Positions 35,336 to 44,861 are shown, counted from the stretch's first letter. The stretch is 64,000 nucleotides of DNA from Paenibacillus rubinfantis (GCF_001486505.1 NZ_LN909063.1:472727-536726), one strand, 5' to 3'. Numbers and translations: made by a program. The notes: generated by a model not told the origin, from the sequence alone.

Positions 35336-36533
35336 GGGGATGTTGCTGCTGGCGATGCTATGCGCCATCCTGCCCCTGTCCGGCTGCTGGGATGCGGAAG
35401 AATTAAACCGGCGGGCTGTCGTTTCCGGAATCGGAATCGATCTGTCCCCGGACAAGAAGGATTACCTGGTGTCCTTTCAAGTCATTATTGCCGACGAGAT
35501 TTCCGGGAAAAGCGGGAGGGGAGCTACCCCGACGATGGTTTACTCCGCTCGGGGGCGGTCAATTATAGAGGCGATCCGCAAAGCTTCGCTTTTGGTCCCG
35601 CGGCTGATGTCGACGGCCCATGTACGGATCGTGGTCATGTCCGAGGAACTGGCCCGGCAAGGGATTTCCGATATCCTTGATTTTTTGGATCGCGATTCGG
35701 ATATTCGGCTTACGGCCAGAATCTATGTAGCAAAAAATGGGGTTAAGGCTCACGATATCTTGGCTGGGCTATCCGCCATGGGCAAAATTTCAGCTTATAC
35801 GTTGGCCCAAAAAACCGAAATGACCTCTCAGGAGTTCGGCGCCAACTATCCTGTGGAAGTGGATGACTTGATTCGGGATATCCTTGTCCCTAATTCGGGA
35901 CCGATTATTAACGGTGTTGAGATTTTGGGGAGCGTCGAGGAGGTTCGGAAGAAAAGCAACCTGGAAAAGACGGACAACCTTGGGCTTGTTCGCATGTCCA
36001 ATATGGCTTTGTTTAAAGGGGATCGGCTGAAGGGGTGGCTAAATGAGGAGGAAAGCTTAGGGCTGATCTGGATCAAAGGCATCCTCGACAAGACGTCTAT
36101 CGTGATCACACCGGACGATCTGGGAGAACTCTCGCTGGACGTGCGTAGAAGCAAAACCTCGACACAGGTGGTGCTCAAAGATCCGGAGCATCCCGTTGTC
36201 GTCGTGAAGGTGACGGCCCAGCTGTCGGTTCGAGAAATGAACAGCACCATCGACTTGCGTGACCCGAAAGCTTTAAATGAGCTGGAGGTTTACGTCAACG
36301 AGGAAATTCTCAAACGGATGAAGTCGTCTGTTAAGAAGGCGCAGTCCCTGAACTGCGACATCTTTGGTTTCGGACAAACGCTGGAACGCCAGCATCCAAA
36401 GGCATGGAAGCATTTAAAAGGGAAATGGCCCGACCTTTTTCCCAAGCTGGAGGTCGAGTATCACGTGGACTCGATTATCCGCAACTCCCAAATGAGAGAC
36501 CGTTCCTTCAAATACGATATGAAAAAGGAATAG
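35322..36533 (+). CDS. GerC-family germination lipoprotein (operon 1)
   Basis: A 403-residue lipoprotein. The signal peptide ends at lipobox LSGC (Cys at about residue 20) followed by WDAEELNRRAVVSGIGID, the GerAC family start. Three-domain GerAC fold to the end (KAWKHLKGKWPDLFPKLEV). It overlaps gerA by 14 bp. Anchored outside the spore inner membrane, it is needed for receptor function. Confidence 0.88.
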   Translation: MKKVKGMLLLAMLCAILPLSGCWDAEELNRRAVVSGIGIDLSPDKKDYLVSFQVIIADEISGKSGRGATPTMVYSARGRSIIEAIRKASLLVPRLMSTAHVRIVVMSEELARQGISDILDFLDRDSDIRLTARIYVAKNGVKAHDILAGLSAMGKISAYTLAQKTEMTSQEFGANYPVEVDDLIRDILVPNSGPIINGVEILGSVEEVRKKSNLEKTDNLGLVRMSNMALFKGDRLKGWLNEEESLGLIWIKGILDKTSIVITPDDLGELSLDVRRSKTSTQVVLKDPEHPVVVVKVTAQLSVREMNSTIDLRDPKALNELEVYVNEEILKRMKSSVKKAQSLNCDIFGFGQTLERQHPKAWKHLKGKWPDLFPKLEVEYHVDSIIRNSQMRDRSFKYDMKKE

Positions 36534-36547
36534 GAGGCTAGATCCGC

Positions 36548-37651
36548 ATGGAAACGACAAAGCTCAGTCCGCTGCAATTTTTCTCCCTGCTTGTCTTGTT
36601 TCAGCTTGGGACCGCCCTGGTTGTCAATTTGGGAATGGAGGCGGGCAAGGATGCCTGGATCGCCGTTCTGTCCGGGATGGTGATCGGGGCGGTGCTCTAC
36701 CTGGGCTACGCCTTCCTCTACAATACCTTCCCGGATAAGCTGCCTAGCCAATACAGTCGGATTCTGTACGGCAAATATGTCGGCGGGGCGATCGGCTTCG
36801 CCTATACAGCATTTTTTATGAATAAAGCCACCCGCGATTTAATGGACGGGGGGTTGCTCGTTCTTGCCTCGACCCTGAAGGAAACTCCGCTGTTCATTAC
36901 GAACATGATGATGATGCTGACGATCGTTTACGTGCTGCACAAAGGGATCGAGGTGCTGGCTCGAACGGCATTTATCCTTCTCTGGGTTGTGGTCCTGATC
37001 GGAATCATTATTTTGCTGCTGGTGGTGTTCTCCGGTATCATGGACTTCACCCGGCTATTGCCGGTGCTGAGCCATGGATTTCAGCCGGTGCTCACATCCG
37101 TCTATCGCCAAAATTATCAATTTCCGTTTGGGGAAATCATCTGCTTCACCGCGCTCATGCCGTATTTGAACAATCAGAAAGCGGGGACTCGGGCTGGTTT
37201 GATGTCCGTATTGCTATCCGGCCTCATTTTATCGGCAGCGATGGCGATTACGATTTCGGTGCTTGGTGCGGAGATTGCCGAACGTTCGATTTTTCCGTTA
37301 TTAACGATGGTCGGAAAAGCTTCTATCGCTGATTTTATTCAACGGATGGACATCTTGGTGGTGATGGTGCTGATCATCGGCGACTTTTTTAAAATATCGG
37401 TCTACTTCTATGCGGCCGTGATCAGCGTCTCTGACCTCATGAACATCCCCTATCGGAAAATTCTGTACCCGCTGGCTTTGATCGTGCTCTTCTCTTCCCT
37501 CACCATCGCCCGAAACTATAGTGAACATGTAAAAAAAGGCGGACAGGTGCTGTATATGATGGATCCTCTATTTTACGTTGTTCTGCCCGCCGCCCTGATT
37601 GTTGCCGCCTTGATTTACCGATTGCGCTCCCGTCGGCAGGCCGGAGCCTGA
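36548..37651 (+). CDS. GerB-family germination permease (operon 1)
   Basis: A 367-residue APC-like membrane protein with about ten helices (first LSPLQFFSLLVLFQLGTAL), typical of GerAB, which holds the amino acid or nucleoside ligand pocket. AGGAGG precedes the ATG. Third gene of the operon, 14 bp after gerC. Its last 84 bases overlap a convergent gene on the other strand. Confidence 0.88.
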   Translation: METTKLSPLQFFSLLVLFQLGTALVVNLGMEAGKDAWIAVLSGMVIGAVLYLGYAFLYNTFPDKLPSQYSRILYGKYVGGAIGFAYTAFFMNKATRDLMDGGLLVLASTLKETPLFITNMMMMLTIVYVLHKGIEVLARTAFILLWVVVLIGIIILLLVVFSGIMDFTRLLPVLSHGFQPVLTSVYRQNYQFPFGEIICFTALMPYLNNQKAGTRAGLMSVLLSGLILSAAMAITISVLGAEIAERSIFPLLTMVGKASIADFIQRMDILVVMVLIIGDFFKISVYFYAAVISVSDLMNIPYRKILYPLALIVLFSSLTIARNYSEHVKKGGQVLYMMDPLFYVVLPAALIVAALIYRLRSRRQAGA

Positions 37652-37960
37652 TTCATCAAGAGCCGTGGAGGAATCTGTATCGGTCGTGGTTGACAGAGCC
37701 CCCCCATGAGAGGCCTGCCCTTTACCGGAGTTTTGCCCGTTCCCCTTCGATTTGTGGCTTAGGAGATGCAGAAGATCCGGTGCTACCAGCAACAGAACCA
37801 GGAGATAAGCCGCAATCTGTTCGGAGGGATCAGTCAGTGAATAATTCCAGTTAATCATGAAATTATTCCAAGGGAGCCCGATCAGCAAATCCACCCCAAC
37901 GTTATACCCGATGGCGAGCGCGGCGATGAAGAGGGTAATCAGATATTTTTGGATCAGCAA
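37568..37960 (-). CDS. Hypothetical two-helix membrane protein with Gly/Asn-rich tail
   Basis: A 130-residue protein. TTG start at 37960 with an excellent AAGGAGG site 8 bases upstream. Two N-terminal hydrophobic segments (about 6-28 and 48-68) are followed by a basic and low-complexity Ser/Thr/Gly/Gln/Asn tail (about 70-130). No family recognised. Its 3' 84 bases are antisense to the end of gerB. The strong ribosome site and hydrophobic segments argue it is a real gene; the overlapped part encodes the disordered tail. Confidence 0.6.
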   Translation of the reverse strand: MLIQKYLITLFIAALAIGYNVGVDLLIGLPWNNFMINWNYSLTDPSEQIAAYLLVLLLVAPDLLHLLSHKSKGNGQNSGKGQASHGGALSTTTDTDSSTALDESGSGLPTGAQSVNQGGNNQGGGQNNVK

Positions 37961-38031
37961 AGGAATCGCCTCCTTGCTATATTATGGGGGAAAGGCGGAT
38001 GGAACATGCAGGGAATCGGGATGCCAAGGAA

Positions 38032-38068
38032 TTGACGGATAATAAAATAAGACTTATACTAATTCTAA
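38032..38068 (+). promoter_or_regulatory. perR promoter with overlapping PerR box
   Basis: TTGACG (38032-38037), 17-bp spacer, TATACT (38055-38060). TTATACTAATTCTAA (38054-38068) matches the PerR box TTATAATNATTATAA except at two symmetric positions, covering the -10. This suggests autorepression. Confidence 0.75.
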
Positions 38069-38093
38069 AAACAACTGCAGGGATTGATGATAG

Positions 38094-38483
38094 ATGAAAT
38101 CTTTAAATTTGACGACGCAACGTCAAGCGGTTTACGATGTCGTTCGCAATGCTAACGATCATCCGACGGCGGCGGAAGTGATGAACCGCCTGGTGGAACA
38201 AGGATACAACTTCGCTTACGGCACGGTCTACAATTCGCTGCGGTATTTGACCGATAAGGAGCTGATTCGCGAATTGAAGCTGGGCGAGGCGGCCAGCCGA
38301 TATGACGCGAAGCTGGATGATCACCAGCATATCTTATGCGAGGTTTGCGGACGGGTGGATGAGGTGATGTCTCATGTGCCTGAGGAGTGGAACCGGACTG
38401 TAGCGAAGGAAACGGGCTACGATGTCCATCATGCTCATGTCGTATTCGGGGGGGTGTGTCCAACTTGTCAGCAGAAGAAGTGA
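38094..38483 (+). CDS. perR: Fur-family peroxide regulator, PerR-like
   Basis: A 129-residue Fur-family repressor. The N-terminal winged helix has HPTAAEVMNRL and FAYGTVYNSLRYL. The regulatory metal site candidates are H23, D71, H77, H79 and D89; an Asp in RYD (residue 71) is the PerR feature, where Fur has Glu. The structural zinc site is C82-X2-C85 and C122-X2-C125. In PerR, Fe-catalysed His oxidation by H2O2 relieves repression. A PerR-like box in its own promoter supports the call over Fur or Zur. Confidence 0.8.
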   Translation: MKSLNLTTQRQAVYDVVRNANDHPTAAEVMNRLVEQGYNFAYGTVYNSLRYLTDKELIRELKLGEAASRYDAKLDDHQHILCEVCGRVDEVMSHVPEEWNRTVAKETGYDVHHAHVVFGGVCPTCQQKK

Positions 38484-39280
38484 TCCGAGAAGGGGTTTCC
38501 GGGACAACCGTGCCTTTTCGCCGGCCGCCCGGCGTAGAAGTTGCCGAGCACGAGGAGCTGGAAGCAGGAAGGATCGCCTGTCCGGTGACGCAGCGGGTGA
38601 TTCTGATCAGTCCATTCCCCAGCGATGTTCATGAACTGGTACGCGACTTGTCGGAGAGCTGTTTTGACGTCCTCGTGTTCCACCATTTGGAGCAAGGCAT
38701 TCGCAACGCTCTGGCCGCGGACTTGCTGATCTTTGATCTGACCTCCTACCGGGAAGGCGAGGAGACGGCGGCGATTCGTTCGCTGGTGGGACAGGAAACT
38801 GGCGGAACGCCTTCGCTCCTGCTTGTGAAGGAATCCATGTTGGGCCAGCTGGATCACGGCCTGATGAATCAAGAACTCTTGGTTTGGCCGGCTCGGCCAA
38901 TGGAGATTGTTTACCATGCGCAACGAATTATCCGGAACAGCGGGCCTCGGCCATTGTCATCCCGGTTGCTCGCCGGCACTTCACCAGCCATCTTCAAAGA
39001 TTTATGGATCGACCGCAAGAAGATGGCGGTGTACCGGAGCGGCGTCAAAATTGAACTGACCAAAACGGAATACGAGCTGCTGATCAAGCTTTTGGAGCAG
39101 GAAGGAACCGTGTTGTCTCGGGAAGAGTTGTTATCCGAGGTATGGGGGACTTCGTTCCTGGGCGGCAGCAATGTCGTTGATGTTCATATTAAGAGTCTGC
39201 GCAAGAAGTTGGGGGACAACGCGGCCAACCCAACATACATTACCACCGTTCGCGGTGTGGGGTATCGGCTGGCCGATTAA
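38465..39280 (+). CDS. OmpR-type response regulator with atypical receiver
   Basis: A ~271-residue protein. A variable N-terminal 30 residues are followed by a receiver-like domain (about 40-150) and an OmpR winged helix (about 170-270: LTKTEYELLIKLLEQEGTVLSREELLSEVWG, VDVHIKSLRKKLG, TVRGVGYRL). The receiver lacks the acidic pair after strand 1 (SPFPSD), has an Asp in LLIFDL, and has WPARP instead of KP. Phosphorylation is therefore doubtful. No histidine kinase is adjacent. TTG 38465 is ten bases after a G7 run; GTG 38456 is an alternative. It overlaps perR, so it is coexpressed. Confidence 0.75.
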   Translation: MSAEEVIREGVSGTTVPFRRPPGVEVAEHEELEAGRIACPVTQRVILISPFPSDVHELVRDLSESCFDVLVFHHLEQGIRNALAADLLIFDLTSYREGEETAAIRSLVGQETGGTPSLLLVKESMLGQLDHGLMNQELLVWPARPMEIVYHAQRIIRNSGPRPLSSRLLAGTSPAIFKDLWIDRKKMAVYRSGVKIELTKTEYELLIKLLEQEGTVLSREELLSEVWGTSFLGGSNVVDVHIKSLRKKLGDNAANPTYITTVRGVGYRLAD

Positions 39281-39298
39281 TCCGTGCCCTAACCTGAA

Positions 39299-39333
39299 GG
39301 AAAACCGTTTGTCTATACGACAAACGGTTTTTT
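39299..39333 (+). terminator. Terminator of the perR-response regulator operon
   Basis: AAAACCGTTTGTC and GACAAACGGTTTT form a 13-bp stem around TATAC, followed by a T run. Confidence 0.9.
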
Positions 39334-39415
39334 GCATCTATATTCAATTCTTGGAGGACCGAGTATAATTTAGGCTATAAACCTATTATTATATGAAAAG
39401 AAGGAAGGGTCTGCT

Positions 39416-40666
39416 ATGAAAAAGCGCGTAAGGCTAACCCTGATCGTGACTACGGTAATTGTGGCGTTGATCCCCTGCATTCTAGAAGGGGCACTGAAGG
39501 GTGAAGTCGGACCAACCTGGTACCTGATGACGGGCATATCCATGGGGATAGGGGGCTTGGCAGCCTGGGTATTGATTCGGATGTTCGCCGTCCCGCTGGA
39601 CCGCATCACGGAAACGACTCGCCAAATCCGTGAAGGGGATTTGACTCAACGGGTTGACGGCTTAAACCGACCGGATGAAATCGGTGCGTTGGCGAGCCAG
39701 ATTCAGCGGATGGCGGACGAGCTTCGAGGCATGATCGTGAGTGTTCGGGATACAACGAACCAGGTCGTCACCTCATCCAAGCAGCTGACGGCCGGAACGG
39801 AACAAACGACCCAAACACTTGAGCAAGTGACGACAGCCATCCAGGAGATCGCAGCGGGCAGCGAACGTCAGCATGCGGAGCTTGAAGCCGGAGCCGATAG
39901 TATGGGCGAGGTGTCCCAACATGCGAGCATCATGGCGGAGCAAATGGATACCGTTAGCGAAACGATGGAGAAAACGACGGTTGCTGCCGAGGAAGGGAAC
40001 TCTTCCGTGTTGAGCGTCGTTGAGAAAATGGAACGCATTCAGCAAACGGTGGATGAGCTGGGAGAGGTGATCCAGACGTTGGGTGAGCATACCGCGAATA
40101 TCGGAGGGATCGTCGAAGTCATTACAGGCATCGCCCAGCAAACCAATCTACTGGCGTTAAATGCCTCGATCGAAGCGGCACGGGCCGGCGAGGAAGGCCG
40201 GGGGTTTGCGGTGGTAGCGTCGGAGGTGCGCAAGCTGGCGGAGGGATCCGAGCAATCCGCGAAGCAGATTGCCGAATTGATCAGCAGCGTGCAGGCCGAG
40301 GTCGAGCGGGCGGTCGTTTCTATGGAGGACGCCAAGCAAGGTGTGCATGAAGGAATTCTCGCCGTCGATACTTCCGGCCGTTCCTTCTCACGGATTCGCA
40401 AGGCGGTGCGCAGCGCCGCTGAGAAGATGGAGGGGATCGTGGCGAGTGCGAAGGGGATGACCCACGGGACTGAACTCGTTATGAATTCCATTAAGGAAAA
40501 TCAACGGTTATCCGAAGAACTTGTCAGCCAAACGCAGACGGTATCCGCGGCAGCCGAAGAACAGCTCGCTTCGATTGAGCAGATCGCGACCTCCGCAGCC
40601 GATTTTTCCCGGATGGCCGAGCAAATGAAAGCCATCGTGGACAAGTTTCAAGTGGACCGGAACTAA
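39416..40666 (+). CDS. Methyl-accepting chemotaxis protein with short periplasmic loop
   Basis: A 416-residue chemoreceptor. Two membrane helices (about 7-25 and 36-56) are separated by only about ten residues, followed by a HAMP domain (about 57-110: [22 protein letters not shown]) and a signalling domain with tip [21 protein letters not shown] and [18 protein letters not shown]. Lacking an external sensor domain, it may take its signal through the membrane or from another protein. GAAGGAAGGGTCTGCT precedes the ATG. Confidence 0.88.
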   Translation: MKKRVRLTLIVTTVIVALIPCILEGALKGEVGPTWYLMTGISMGIGGLAAWVLIRMFAVPLDRITETTRQIREGDLTQRVDGLNRPDEIGALASQIQRMADELRGMIVSVRDTTNQVVTSSKQLTAGTEQTTQTLEQVTTAIQEIAAGSERQHAELEAGADSMGEVSQHASIMAEQMDTVSETMEKTTVAAEEGNSSVLSVVEKMERIQQTVDELGEVIQTLGEHTANIGGIVEVITGIAQQTNLLALNASIEAARAGEEGRGFAVVASEVRKLAEGSEQSAKQIAELISSVQAEVERAVVSMEDAKQGVHEGILAVDTSGRSFSRIRKAVRSAAEKMEGIVASAKGMTHGTELVMNSIKENQRLSEELVSQTQTVSAAAEEQLASIEQIATSAADFSRMAEQMKAIVDKFQVDRN

Positions 40667-40687
40667 CTTCATACCTGAGTTCTCTTC

Positions 40688-40720
40688 AGCTCTCCGGCTT
40701 GACGCCGGGGAGCTTATTTT
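40688..40720 (+). terminator. Terminator of the chemoreceptor gene
   Basis: AGCTCTCCGGC-TTGAC-GCCGGGGAGCT hairpin, followed by TATTTTG. Confidence 0.65.
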
Positions 40721-40724
40721 GTCT

Positions 40725-40753
40725 ACATAGATTTTCCAAAATGGTACATTCTA
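40725..40753 (+). promoter_or_regulatory. sigG promoter of the second ger operon
   Basis: ACATA (40725-40729), 17-bp spacer, CATTCTA (40747-40753). The -10 fits CATWHTA at all positions and the -35 fits GHATR at 4/5. Germinant receptor operons are sigG-dependent. Confidence 0.6.
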
Positions 40754-40797
40754 CATCATATCAACCATGAAGTGGCAGAGCGGCAAGGAGTGTTCCC

Positions 40798-42321
40798 ATG
40801 AAGACCAAAGAACGAAAAGAAGAGAACAAAATTAGCCGTGATCTGGCGGAGAACGTCAAGCAAGTAAAAAGCGTATTCCAGGACTGCTCCGATGTCGTTT
40901 ACCGTGAGATCCAATTAACCGAGGAAATCCGCGGTCTGCTTGTGTATATCGAAGGGATCATTAAAGTCGAGGACGTTCAGCAGCACATCCTGCGTCCGTT
41001 GATTGAGGGACTGGACCAACAAAAAGAAGTCGGCCAGGACATTTATCCATTATCGTTCACAAGGGTCTCCCTAAGCCAAGCGCAGGCCACTACCGATTGG
41101 CCAACGGTGATTAACGGGGTGCTGACGGCAAACGTCGCCATCTTTATGGAAGGCATGGAAGAGGTGCTTCTGTTTAGCGTAAAGGGCGGTTCGCGGCGAA
41201 GCGTCCAGGAACCGCAGACCGAAGCGGTGATCCGAGGTCCGCGCGAAGGCTTCACCGAATCACTGCGGATTAATACCGCCTTGGTCCGGTTCAAAATCAA
41301 AACAGAGAAGCTGAAGCTAATCGATATGGTCATCGGAAAGATGACCAAGACGGATGTTGCGATGGCTTACATCGACGGTGTAGCCGAGGAAAAGCTGATT
41401 AATGATGTGAAGGACCGGCTGGAGAGCATCGATATCGACGGAATCTTGGAGTCCGGCTACATTGAGGAATGGATTGAGGATAACCCGTCCTCCCCGTTTC
41501 CGCAGATGCAATACTCCGAGCGGCCCGACTCGGTCGCCGCGCAGCTGTTGGAGGGAAGGATCGCCATTTTTGTGGACGGGACGCCGTTTGTCCTGATCGC
41601 ACCGGTAACGTTATGGCAACTGCTGCAGGCAAGCGAGGATTATTACGAACGGTTTTTTATCAGCAATATGATCCGCTGGATTCGCATCTTTTTCCTATTC
41701 TTGGCCTTGTTTCTGCCCAGCTTGTACATTGCGGTGACGACATTCCACCAGGATATGCTGCCTTCGACCCTCATTTTAAGCATCGCGGCCTCCCGGGAAG
41801 CGATTCCGTTCCCCGCTTTGGTGGAGGCCTTCATCATGGAAATTTCCTTTGAAGCGTTGCGGGAAGCCGGCATCCGGCTGCCGAAGACTGTGGGGCAGGC
41901 GGTGAGTATCCTGGGCGCACTGGTCATCGGCCAAGCGGCGGTCCAGGCCGGAATCGTCTCCGCGCCGATGGTCATCGTCGTCTCGCTGACCGGGATTGCA
42001 TCCTTTACCATTCCCCGGTTTAGTCTTGCGGTGACGGTTCGGATGCTGCGTTTTCCGATCATGCTGCTGGCCAGCGCGTTTGGATTGTTTGGCATCGTGA
42101 TCGGGGCGATTTGGATCGTCGTTCATCTGACGCAGTTGAAATCGTTTGGCGTCCCTTACATGAACGGGGTGGCCCCCTACGACGCAACGGATATGAAGGA
42201 CATTTTCAGCAGGGTGCCGATGTGGAAGATGAACAAGCGGCCTTCCGACGCAACCCGCGGCAATGTTCGCCGAATCGGCAAAACCCGCCCGATGGGAAGC
42301 GACTCCAATGAAGGATGGTGA
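40798..42321 (+). CDS. GerA-family spore germination receptor, A subunit (operon 2)
   Basis: A 507-residue A subunit with charged N-terminus, hydrophilic domain to about residue 285 (IFMEGMEEVLLFSVKGG, EGRIAIFVDGTPFVL) and membrane helices including REAIPFPALVEAFIMEISFEALREAG. It lacks the long Gly-rich tail of the operon-1 paralogue. CAAGGAG precedes the ATG. A sigG-like promoter is 45 bases upstream. Confidence 0.9.
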   Translation: MKTKERKEENKISRDLAENVKQVKSVFQDCSDVVYREIQLTEEIRGLLVYIEGIIKVEDVQQHILRPLIEGLDQQKEVGQDIYPLSFTRVSLSQAQATTDWPTVINGVLTANVAIFMEGMEEVLLFSVKGGSRRSVQEPQTEAVIRGPREGFTESLRINTALVRFKIKTEKLKLIDMVIGKMTKTDVAMAYIDGVAEEKLINDVKDRLESIDIDGILESGYIEEWIEDNPSSPFPQMQYSERPDSVAAQLLEGRIAIFVDGTPFVLIAPVTLWQLLQASEDYYERFFISNMIRWIRIFFLFLALFLPSLYIAVTTFHQDMLPSTLILSIAASREAIPFPALVEAFIMEISFEALREAGIRLPKTVGQAVSILGALVIGQAAVQAGIVSAPMVIVVSLTGIASFTIPRFSLAVTVRMLRFPIMLLASAFGLFGIVIGAIWIVVHLTQLKSFGVPYMNGVAPYDATDMKDIFSRVPMWKMNKRPSDATRGNVRRIGKTRPMGSDSNEGW

Positions 42322-42327
42322 GCGCTC

Positions 42328-43533
42328 GTGCAAGCGAAATTAATCCAAGCCCGGGCCCTTGGCGTAGTTCTGCTGCTTCCCCTACTCTTAACGGGCTGTT
42401 GGGACCGTATCGAAGTGAACGATGTTGCTTTTGTTCTGGCTTCCGCCACCGACATGGAGCAAGGTGAAATTCGTTCAACCGCTCAAATCGCATTGCCCAG
42501 CTCGTTGGGCGGGGCCGGCAGTCAAGGGGGCGGAGGCGGAACCTCGGGCAGCAAAACCTACTTGATGGTTTCCCAAACGGCGCCTTCGCCTTATCAGGCC
42601 AATAAGCAGATTCAGGCTAAATTATCCCGGATCATCAACTTCTCACACCGGAGGGTCACGATTATAGGGGAAGAGTTTGCCAGATCGGGAATTGGGGAGG
42701 GCATCGACGTTTTGGGTCGGTTTCCGCAAAACCGCTTAACGACCTATGTCGTGCTTAGCCGCGGGCCAGGGTATAAGTTACTGGACGTTGAAGCCCCGAT
42801 TGAGCAATCGCCTTCGGAAATGATCCGCGAGCTGGCCAAATCGGCCATGCAGGACCCCGTCTCCATCCAAAGCATGACCAATACGCTATTAACTGAAGGG
42901 ATCGACCTAGCCATCCCGGTCATGTCAACGACGGAAAGTGTTCCTGAAAAAGTTGGGAATGGGCAAAGCCTGGTCAAGCTGGATGGATTGGGCATATTTC
43001 ACGATGACAAGCTGTCGGGTTATTTAACCGCAGAGCAAACGCCTATGGCGCTGATCGCCATGGGACAGGCACTGAATCCTAAGCTCACGATCGTTATGGG
43101 GGACCATCATCCGCAAGAATCGGCGTCGATCGTATTAAACGAAATCCGCCGAAAGCTGCGTCCTCATCTGGAGGAAGGGGAAATCTCATTCGACTTGGAG
43201 GTCAAAGCGAACGGTCTGATTTTGGAAAATGTGACTCGCCAGGAGCTCCAGTACACGATGATGATGCCGCTGGAGAAGCACGCCAATGAGTATCTGGCTA
43301 AAGAGATGCAGGCAATTATCAACGAAACGCTGCATAAGCATCGATCCGATATTTTTGGGTTGAGCACCGCCTTCAAAAACAAGTACCCTGCCGCATGGAA
43401 AAAAATCAAACACCGCTGGCATGACAAGCTGCCGGAAGTTAAGGTTCGAGTTCGTGCGAATATTCATTTGGAGAACAGCGGGGAATTAATGAACTCGTTG
43501 GGGATCAGAGAGGAGTATCTCAATCATGACTAG
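42328..43533 (+). CDS. GerC-family germination lipoprotein (operon 2)
   Basis: A 401-residue lipoprotein with a signal peptide and lipobox LTGC (Cys about 24) followed by WDRIEVNDVAF. A Gly/Ser-rich loop sits at about 62-75. The GerAC fold continues to the end. GTG start at 42328, with AAGGATGGTGAG upstream. Lies 6 bp after gerA. Confidence 0.88.
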   Translation: MQAKLIQARALGVVLLLPLLLTGCWDRIEVNDVAFVLASATDMEQGEIRSTAQIALPSSLGGAGSQGGGGGTSGSKTYLMVSQTAPSPYQANKQIQAKLSRIINFSHRRVTIIGEEFARSGIGEGIDVLGRFPQNRLTTYVVLSRGPGYKLLDVEAPIEQSPSEMIRELAKSAMQDPVSIQSMTNTLLTEGIDLAIPVMSTTESVPEKVGNGQSLVKLDGLGIFHDDKLSGYLTAEQTPMALIAMGQALNPKLTIVMGDHHPQESASIVLNEIRRKLRPHLEEGEISFDLEVKANGLILENVTRQELQYTMMMPLEKHANEYLAKEMQAIINETLHKHRSDIFGLSTAFKNKYPAAWKKIKHRWHDKLPEVKVRVRANIHLENSGELMNSLGIREEYLNHD

Positions 43534-43750
43534 TTCCTACATTACCTTGTTGCTGTTGATCGGTTTTAGCTGTTTCCGGGATCGGGATGCGCTCCGGGAA
43601 GGTGGGGCGCTGAGCCGATGGGTATTTTATGCGGTATTCGCTGTTTCCTTCGGGATTCTGATCTATGTTACACGGGCCTCTCGCGTCTTCTATCTGACGG
43701 ATTGGCTGGGCCGGGTGCTGGGGCCATGGGTGCCGTTTCATCAACTTTGA
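43526..43750 (+). CDS. Small two-helix germination-receptor protein (D-subunit candidate)
   Basis: A 74-residue protein with two hydrophobic segments (about 5-16 and 31-48) joined by a charged loop (RDRDALREGG). It overlaps gerC by 8 bp and precedes gerB by 34 bp, so it is clearly in the ger operon. Some GerA-type operons in Bacillus encode a small two-helix D subunit that modulates the receptor; position and topology fit. No sequence motif proves it. Confidence 0.65.
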   Translation: MTSSYITLLLLIGFSCFRDRDALREGGALSRWVFYAVFAVSFGILIYVTRASRVFYLTDWLGRVLGPWVPFHQL

Positions 43751-43784
43751 TAACCCAACCGAATCTGGAGGAGTGTGGCCTGTT

Positions 43785-44861
43785 ATGAAAATAACCAAAC
43801 GGCAAATCATTCTGCTGGGGATCCTGTACATCGGATCCATTTCGTATCTGCAGACGTTTTCTCTGGCAACGCAGGCGGCGCACCAGCATGCTATGTTGAG
43901 CTATGTCATAGGCGGGCTGATTAGCATGGTAGCGTTGTGGATGGTCTCGATGACGTTGAAGCGATTTTCCGATCGTAATTTGCTGCAGGCTTTGGCCGGC
44001 CGATTTCCTATTTTCGGCAGGTCATTGCTCGTATTTTACCTTTTGTTTCTACTGTTTATTAGCGCGAGAGACATCCGGGTCATCGCGGACTTCACCAATA
44101 CGGTGCTGCTGAACCGGACACCAATCCCGATTCTCGGATTGATGGTCACCGCGACGGCGGTATACATATGCCAGGGAGGGATTCGGGCTTTTCTGGGCCT
44201 CAGCGAAATTTACATCCCGATTTTTCTCGGCGCTACGTTTTTTATCGTTCTGGTATTGGCACGAGATCTGCACCTCAATTACCTGATTCCTTACTTCTCC
44301 CCGGATTGGTCCGGCATCATGAAGGGGACGTGGTTCGTTTTCCCGTATCAGGCTGAAATTCTGGCGCTTCCGCTTGTAATCTCCGGGAAATATTATAAAG
44401 CTGCGGCGGGTTATATCAGCCTGGCCATCGGCAGTGTCATGATGATCGTGCTGCTGCTGAATTCGCAGATGGTTCTGGGCATTCCGCTGGTCGGAAAATT
44501 GATTCATCCCGGTTACGAGATGATCCGCCAAATCCAGATCACCGATTTTATCGACCGTTTCGATTTGCTGCTGATGGCGCTTTGGTATCCGACGGCCTTG
44601 GGTAAAATCGCTTTCGATCTCTATGTGCTGTGCTACACCCTGCAAATCGTTGTTCCCAAGCTGTCCGGCCGCCTGATGACGGCTCCCGTCGGCGCGCTTG
44701 CATTTGCCTGCTCCGTTTGGTTTTTCAGAAATGCACTGCAGCAATTCCATTTTAACTTCATGTTGCCGTTCATTGCGCTCACCTTTCATCTCGCCCTTCC
44801 GATCCTGTTCTTTGCCGTGCTTCGTCCACGCCGAAATAAACCGGAACCCAAGACAGGGTAA
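43785..44861 (+). CDS. GerB-family germination permease (operon 2)
   Basis: A 358-residue APC-like permease with about ten helices (first IILLGILYIGSISYLQTF). Last gene of the A-C-D-B operon. The ATG at 43785 is about 11 bases after GGAGGAG; a GTG at 43773 touches the ribosome site and is less likely. Confidence 0.87.
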   Translation: MKITKRQIILLGILYIGSISYLQTFSLATQAAHQHAMLSYVIGGLISMVALWMVSMTLKRFSDRNLLQALAGRFPIFGRSLLVFYLLFLLFISARDIRVIADFTNTVLLNRTPIPILGLMVTATAVYICQGGIRAFLGLSEIYIPIFLGATFFIVLVLARDLHLNYLIPYFSPDWSGIMKGTWFVFPYQAEILALPLVISGKYYKAAAGYISLAIGSVMMIVLLLNSQMVLGIPLVGKLIHPGYEMIRQIQITDFIDRFDLLLMALWYPTALGKIAFDLYVLCYTLQIVVPKLSGRLMTAPVGALAFACSVWFFRNALQQFHFNFMLPFIALTFHLALPILFFAVLRPRRNKPEPKTG

